DNA from: Echinometra lucunter | Taxonomy: Eukaryota; Echinodermata; Echinoidea; Camarodonta; Echinometridae | Assembly: GCA_029962745.1 (NCBI GenBank) | Contig: CM057159.1 | Coordinates: forward strand, 27,040,010 to 27,104,009 | Length of the DNA stretch: 64,000 nucleotides | Reading direction: 5' to 3' | Part shown: positions 58,690 to 64,000 of the stretch, piece by piece | Layout: each line of letters opens with the position of its first letter | Position numbering within the stretch: the first letter of the stretch is position 1 | Made by a program: the position numbers and the translations under genes | The notes under the pieces: generated by a model | The model's input: only the letters and a program-made list of their open reading frames with translations | Told to the model about the DNA's origin: nothing | The model's database searches: none

Positions 58690-60300
58690 CAAATGCACTA
58701 TAGGCATTGCTGTCGATCCGGGGGGAGGGGTGGGAAATGGGGGATATATCCCCCCCCCCCCCAATATTTCGGTCAGGGGGATGGCCTGTACAATCATCCC
58801 CCCAATAATTCACCATGAAAAAAAATGAAAAATTTCATAGCTTCATGTAATCCTCGGAAAAAAAAAGTAAAGTCAAAGACAGAGAGAATAAAGAGCAAAG
58901 AAACATTTTTTTTCTAAAGCAAAGGAAAAGGTAAAGGCTTTCAGCGCTCGCTCGCTCACATTTTAAGTATCCCAACCAATGAGGTTATAATACTTTCTTT
59001 ATGAAAGTAAATTGGTTTGCATCTTGTCTTTCTATCAAATAGTATGCTATTATTGTTCTACTCGCATTCAATATCTTTTGTTATCTTATCCATTGCCAGT
59101 TAATATTTTTTATCAGGGTTTATTATGAAATGAAACTGGTTTGCATCTTTTATTTCCATCCAATGTTATGCATGTACTATTATAATGTAACTGCAAGAAG
59201 TCGAACAGAAAGAAGACCCATGACAGAAGAATTTCCATGAGATAATGGCCTGTGACTGGCAGCCTATTCCCATCATACCAAATATGAGAAAGGAGGATGA
59301 TGACAAAATGAATGTTATTTAAATCATAAAATTGGAGTAACAGTACACTAAAACCTAGCTGTTCTCAATATTAAAAAAAAAAATAGCCCATTCTCGCTCG
59401 CTCGCTAACTCTGCTCGCTCATAGAAATAAGATAAGGAGGTAAGTGCTCTATTCCCTCATCAGCAACATGTTCGAATATTGTAATATTTTTACAGCGAGA
59501 TGTAAAGCTTTTCTCGAATACAGGGAAATGGTACCTCATAAAATTTGTCTGTTTATTTTGGTGGAAAATCTAAGTTTTACTAGAAAGAAACAGTTTTTGT
59601 CGGTAACTCGCTCGTTCATAGAAACAAAATGGTTTTAGATGGCAAGCGATGCACAAAAAGGCATCATTATTTGGCAATTAGGTAATCAAAAACTACTGAG
59701 ATATCTTTGACATGTTTGAGGCTATCAAAGAATGTAAATTTTTTCCTCGCTCGCTGCGCTCACTCAAATATGTTATGTAGATATTTTATAAACCTATAGT
59801 GGATTTTGATGACAAAATAACACTGCATCGCTAAAAGAATAGGTTTTTCCCTAATTCGCCTCCCTCACTTGTAATATTTGAAATATAGCATGTTTTAGGA
59901 AAGTAAACAATTGGACTAGTGAGGTGTTGAATAAGTCAAACATCTTATAATGCTTGAGTGTACTCTGAACATTTAACATTTCTTTCTATAGCTAGAAAGT
60001 GGAATTTTCGGCTCGCTCGCTTCGCTCGCTCGCAAAATAAGAAACGGGATGGTTCATACGCTACAGGTTCAATTCCCTCATGCTCTCATTGAAGTAATGA
60101 GGATGTATACCTCTGCGATATTGTTTGAAAACAACTTTCGAGCGATATATTGGAGGAACGGTAGATTAGACTAATAATGCAGAGATATGGGCAGCAAAAA
60201 GATCCTACACCCCCCCCCCCCCTGCTTAATTAGCCAACCTTCAAGTTTGAACCTCCACACTCTTTCCCCGCTCGGTCGCTTTGTTCCAAATCGACACCCA
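58690..60300 (+). mobile_element. GCTCGC-rich element, copy 2
   Basis: It shares ordered blocks with 32640-34480 and lacks the AAGGGTGCA insertion found there. TTGCTGTCGATCCGGGG near 58708 and CCAAATCGACACCCATGA near 60287 may be its inverted ends. C runs near 58750 and 60207. Non-coding. Confidence 0.65.
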
Positions 60301-60958
60301 TGACTATAGGTCTATAACGTATATAGGATATTCAAATGATATATTCGGTCACCTTCCTCAAGGAATTAATTTGCTTTCCGAAACCATTCTAATATAAAAT
60401 TTCACGAGGGAGCGAAACTAGTGACGAAAAAGAACCCCCCCCCCCCCCCACACACTTTTAAGTTTGAAAAGGTGCGTTATTTTATTATCAAAATACACTA
60501 TAGCCCTATTAGATATATTTAGTTACCTCTCTACAAAATATAAGTCTATTCCGACACTTCACCGGTCCAAGTTATTTGGTGTTAATTGAAGAAAAAAAAA
60601 GCCTGTTCTGAATACATGTAGTTATTATGTGCAAGCGAAAGGAGGGAGAAAAAAAAAAAAACACAGTAGACATGGTAAAACTGTTATATCGTTATCAAAA
60701 TACACTACAGGTAAGATGTTCAAATGGCATATGCAGTCACTTTGCTTGCCGTATATGTTTGCTGTCCCAAACCATCCTGTTCTAGAATACCATTCTAGTG
60801 AGTAAAGCGAGCGGGAAAATTATACACTTTTTGCACGAAAGAAGTTTTACTCGTTTTTTAATATTATGTTCGATCACTAATTATTCCATGTATAGTCATG
60901 ATGGTATGCCGGTTCATGTTTATGCAAGGCGTAGTAGAACGAGATGCCACTTGCACAG
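60301..60958 (+). repeat. diverged relatives of the 13190 tandem units
   Basis: GATATTCAAATGATATATTC, then TTGCTTTCCGAAACCATTCT, then ACGAGGGAGCGAAACTAGTG, repeated twice more with drift, matches the order of blocks in the hAT-like element at 12978-14525. It has C runs near 60437. Confidence 0.55.
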
Positions 60959-61880
60959 TGGATTTTTGGTCTTTTTGTCTGGTGGGGCAGTGGAGGAGGG
61001 GGGGGGTGGGGGCTGAGACCTCTGCACATGATATATTGAAATTCTTTAATTACATTGTATGGGCAATTTTTAAGGTGGTGGTATTTGGCATTTGTTATTG
61101 GTTATTGGTTTATGAAGCTCTATAATATGATGTCAATTATGCAGGTTTATCGTGCTTATTTAAGGTGAATGAGGGGTACTAGTCTTATACAGTAGAGTGG
61201 TCTTTTCTTGTTTTTGGTGTTGTGGGGGGGGGGGGGGGTTGTGGCTTTTGCTCATGACTTTGAAGTTCATTATTTCATATAAATCAAATCAAATCAAATC
61301 AAATCAAATTTTATTGATATTCAATCCACAATTTTGGATTATCATCAATATGAACAATGCAAAACAAACAAAGGATATACATAATCATAGACATAATATG
61401 ATGCAAAACAAACAAAGGAAATATACATATAAGCATATACAATTTTCTCAATACAGTAACCAAATCCAAGATAGGGGGGGGGGGTATTGGGCATTGGTTA
61501 TTTGTTTTTGAAGCTTTTATGATGTCAACTCATGTAGGTTTATGTAGGGTGGATGAGGGGTACTACTTCTACAGCAGACTCTGGTTTTTGGTCTAGTCTT
61601 GTTGTTTTTTTTTTTGGGGGGGGGCTTGTGGTTTTGATCATGATTCTGAAGTTTAATATTACATAATGCAATTAATTCTCAACACAGAAACTAAATCCAA
61701 GATATTGGGGGTGGGGGCTTGCTACCGTTTCCTTGTATGACTTTTACATTCATATTCTTGTAGATACTCGGGGGGGGGGGGGGTATTGGTCATTGGTTAT
61801 CAGTTATCGGTTATTAAGTGCAATATGGTGTGTGACTGTGTGGGTGGCAGGGGAGGGTATTTATGGCATAATTTTTTTTT
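60959..61880 (+). repeat. diverged ~385-bp tandem repeats with poly-G runs
   Basis: Units share TTTTTGGT, a G run, TTGTGG(C/T)TTTTG and TCATGA, then TTGGTTATTGGTT-like words. Starts are near 60965, 61200 and 61585. A reversed LINE-like tail (AAATC)n with AAATTTTATTGATATTCAA is embedded at 61280-61460. Confidence 0.6.
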
Positions 61881-62097
61881 GTTCCTTATTTTTATATAGG
61901 TTGTGTACATGTCTTTCTCAGGTATTCATTTTGTATTTGTCAGGCACCCTTTTTTGCACACTGTACATGTCAAAGCTGTGTATTTTCTTGTTTTGCGTGT
62001 TTATTTGTAAAGAGTCCGAAAACATTTTTTTTTTAAACATGTCAATAAAGATTGAATTGAATTGATTAAATTGAATTGAATTGATTTGAATTGATCC
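61881..62097 (+). mobile_element. LINE-like 3' end with (ATTGA)n tail
   Basis: A T-rich 3' UTR-like region ends ATGTCAATAAAGATTGAATT followed by repeated GAATTGAATTGA. AATAAA just before a pentamer tail is typical of truncated non-LTR retrotransposons. No coding part is kept. Confidence 0.55.
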
Positions 62098-62112
62098 CCT
62101 ATCTGCCGTATA

Positions 62113-62407
62113 ATGGGAGAGAAAAAGAGGCTGCTACAAAGAAGAAGGAAGCGATCGACAATCCATTTCAACCGCTTGCCGGAGCTTCAGGGGAAGTTGG
62201 TCTCAGTGACTGCGAAAGACTCTGAAGTGAGCTCAGCTGCTCATCCAAACCCCATCGAATCTTTCAAATTCAAATTCGCCGGATCGCGTAAAGAGTGAAT
62301 TGATGAATCAGGTAATTCATGCTTTCCAATCACCTGTTGTAGTGAAGGAGATCGTTGATGCCATCTACGCAAATATTTACGAGAGAATCGCGAGTCATTT
62401 CAGCTAG
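62113..62407 (+). pseudogene. degraded ORF, possibly of transposon origin
   Basis: An open frame with KKRLLQRRRKRSTIHFNRLP and SFKFKFAGS breaks at about 62284; the next frame continues VKSELMNQVIHAFQSPVVV and KEIVDAIYANIYERIASHFS to a stop. Basic N-terminus and repeat surroundings suggest ORF1 of a mobile element, but no family is recognised. Confidence 0.3.
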
Positions 62408-62469
62408 AAATTAGTCGGTTTGACAATTTGCAAACCTAGAAAACTTCTTTCCATTGAAGTTTTTTCATT

Positions 62470-62790
62470 GATTTAGGTTCCTATGTGGTTTATGAGCATT
62501 TTCAGCTTGGTTGCCCAGACAACAATTTTGAGCAATTTGCATAATTTGCATAAATTTATATGAATACAGGATATGCCAAGCAAGACAACTTACACAGAAT
62601 ATGTAAACTATATGTCTGAACTCCGTACTAATTGTCTATGTGCGGTGATACGGAACATTAATAGCGTTAATTTGTCAATCTCGTGAATAATTCACCCTGT
62701 GATCATGGCGATGAAGCGAAACGTGGTACACTGATGTGTATACTTCCATAAAATAGGGGAGTTTGTAGGGATGTTGAATAAAGTTTAAAC
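62470..62790 (+). repeat. dispersed repeat, copy 2
   Basis: Matches 31815-32130 block by block (GGTTCCTATGTGGTTTATGA, TGTGCGGTGATACGG, ATACTTCCATAAAATAG). Confidence 0.7.
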
Positions 62791-63526
62791 ATAATATTTT
62801 TAGTTACAGGTTAGGGTTTAGTACTAAATATTGTTATGGGTTCGCTCTACTCAAGCTCTCTCACAGCTCTAACAGTTACAATCACACTTGCACGGGAACA
62901 GATCAGAAACACGTTACCACAGATATCTGCACCAGACACACACGACCTATTTACTCGCAAAAACCAAACAATAGTCGAATCTCTGACCTTCCAGTTGGCA
63001 AAATGCCTTTATTATTTGGGTGACTCTTTAAAAAATAACCAGTTAACCCCGTTAAACAAATACACAGCGTTCACACGCACGAGCACCTTAAAGGCCCCTG
63101 GAGCTACCTACCCGACACGTCCGTTCCGTTTTGATCGCCAACACCAACTGCCATGATAATGCGCGCGCGCAATTTATATCCAAATCCCCAACGCATGCAT
63201 GCAATAAGGACGTATACGTGTCGTGTACTGCACCAGTCACCCCGCGAGTACCCACACGTTTACAATGGCAACGAATCAATTTCGTGACAATATCAAGGAT
63301 ATGTCAACTTCGTTATCTATAATGATTGAAAACTTAGTCTTATGCATTCATAAAGAATGGTACTAACAGCGGTATATTCTTCCTTTAGGCCTGTCTTTAA
63401 AAAAAAAATGTTTACTACAGTCATATTCTAGTCGGACTGTGAAGCGGCCAAAGCTTTTCTGATTCAATATTCGTAGGGGCCTAACATGCATCGCTTCGGC
63501 ATTTCCAGAGCTGACATTTCTAACAA
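62791..63526. other. intergenic, nothing recognisable
   Basis: Slightly GC-richer DNA with a frame at 62836-63156 that shows no known domain. I do not support a gene. Confidence 0.4.
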
Positions 63527-63736
63527 TGGAATTTTTACCTCTGGCATTTTTACCTGTGTCATTAACTTTTTTTTTACCTCTTATATTTTTACCTCAGTCT
63601 AACATTTTTACCTCAGTCTAACATTTTTACCTCTGAAATTTTTACCTCCCACATTTTTACCTCCGACATTTTTACCTCTTGACATTTTTACCTCTGACAT
63701 TTTTACCTCTGACATTTTTACCTCTGACATTTTTAC
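63527..63736 (+). repeat. 15-bp minisatellite (CTGACATTTTTACCT)
   Basis: About twelve copies, the last several nearly identical. On the minus strand they translate as repeats of EVKMS, an artefact of the 15-bp period. Confidence 0.92.
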
Positions 63737-64000
63737 ACCGAACCCACTGACAAAGGTGCATCCTAACATTAGTTTGGAAACGGAAGAGGGGGGGGGGGGG
63801 GAGGGGGAGGTCATCCATGCTTATGGTGATCAGAAAATTCGTTAGTTTACAAGGGACACCAGATACAAAAAGCAGCAGTAAAATCGCACTAGGCCCAAAA
63901 CCTATATTGAAAAATGAAAAATGAAATATATCGTATTAGTATTAAAATAAGATGTCTTCAGCTTAAGATAGAGAGTAAGCGTCAGCTCATTAAAAGTTTA
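63737..64000. other. window end, no gene seen
   Basis: It contains a run of about 14 G near 63790 and AT-rich sequence. Confidence 0.5.

Noticed and set aside
62836..63156. 106-residue frame on the plus strand
   Set aside because: No domain, low-complexity Thr/Leu composition, and no splice or expression support.
63527..63736. CRISPR-like regular array
   Set aside because: The 15-bp period has no unique spacers, and the window is eukaryotic.
1..64000. tRNA, rRNA or other structured RNA genes
   Set aside because: None recognised by eye; a covariance-model scan was not possible.

Overview
This window is eukaryotic, AT-rich and dominated by repeats. It most likely comes from a marine invertebrate deuterostome, with an echinoderm of sea-urchin type as the best guess. 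The case rests on short exons with GT-AG introns, a rhodopsin-class receptor on what may be a single exon, very many MITEs and foldback elements, LINE/SINE tails that end in pentamer or trinucleotide repeats, and many poly-G/C runs. This is inference from sequence style; no search was run. A run of exactly 500 N marks an assembly gap at 11302-11801.

Layout. A class A GPCR lies on the minus strand at 276-1505. A 5.85 kb foldback element with arms of roughly 385-bp tandem units follows (4336-10188). After the gap there is a hAT-like element with 8-bp target duplications (12978-14525). Next come four exons of a broken, shortened paralog of the main gene (14661-17034). From 17 to 29 kb there are nested MITEs, CGAGT-rich element ends and microsatellites, plus two orphan exon-like ORFs. 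A second giant foldback (29025-37695) has arms built of about 190-bp units, each carrying an octamer-type motif (ATTTGCAT) and a YY1-type motif (AAAATGGCGGC). Its right arm ends about 230 bp before the start codon of the main gene.

Main gene. Fifteen coding exons at 37925-55791 on the plus strand join, with all intron phases agreeing, into a 666-residue protein. Its order is signal peptide, DM13, DM13, DOMON, a cupredoxin-like region and a C-terminal GPI-anchor signal. This is the architecture of insect Knickkopf and relatives of Skeletor, which are secreted or GPI-anchored proteins of the apical extracellular matrix. The two DM13 domains have introns at the same places and in the same phases, which points to an internal duplication. 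The cupredoxin-like region keeps the His, Cys, His positions of a type-1 copper site but has Trp where the axial Met would be.

The upstream paralog keeps DOMON exons homologous to exons 8-11. Its last exon runs straight from the end of the DOMON into a GPI signal, so the cupredoxin-like region is absent. It carries an in-frame stop and apparent single-base slips, so it is either a pseudogene or badly assembled. The two loci together suggest a local family that has lost or gained its C-terminal redox module.

From 55.8 kb to the end I see the 3' flank of the main gene, another MITE, a second copy of a GCTCGC-rich element, LINE-like tails, a dispersed repeat and a 15-bp minisatellite. No further gene can be supported there.
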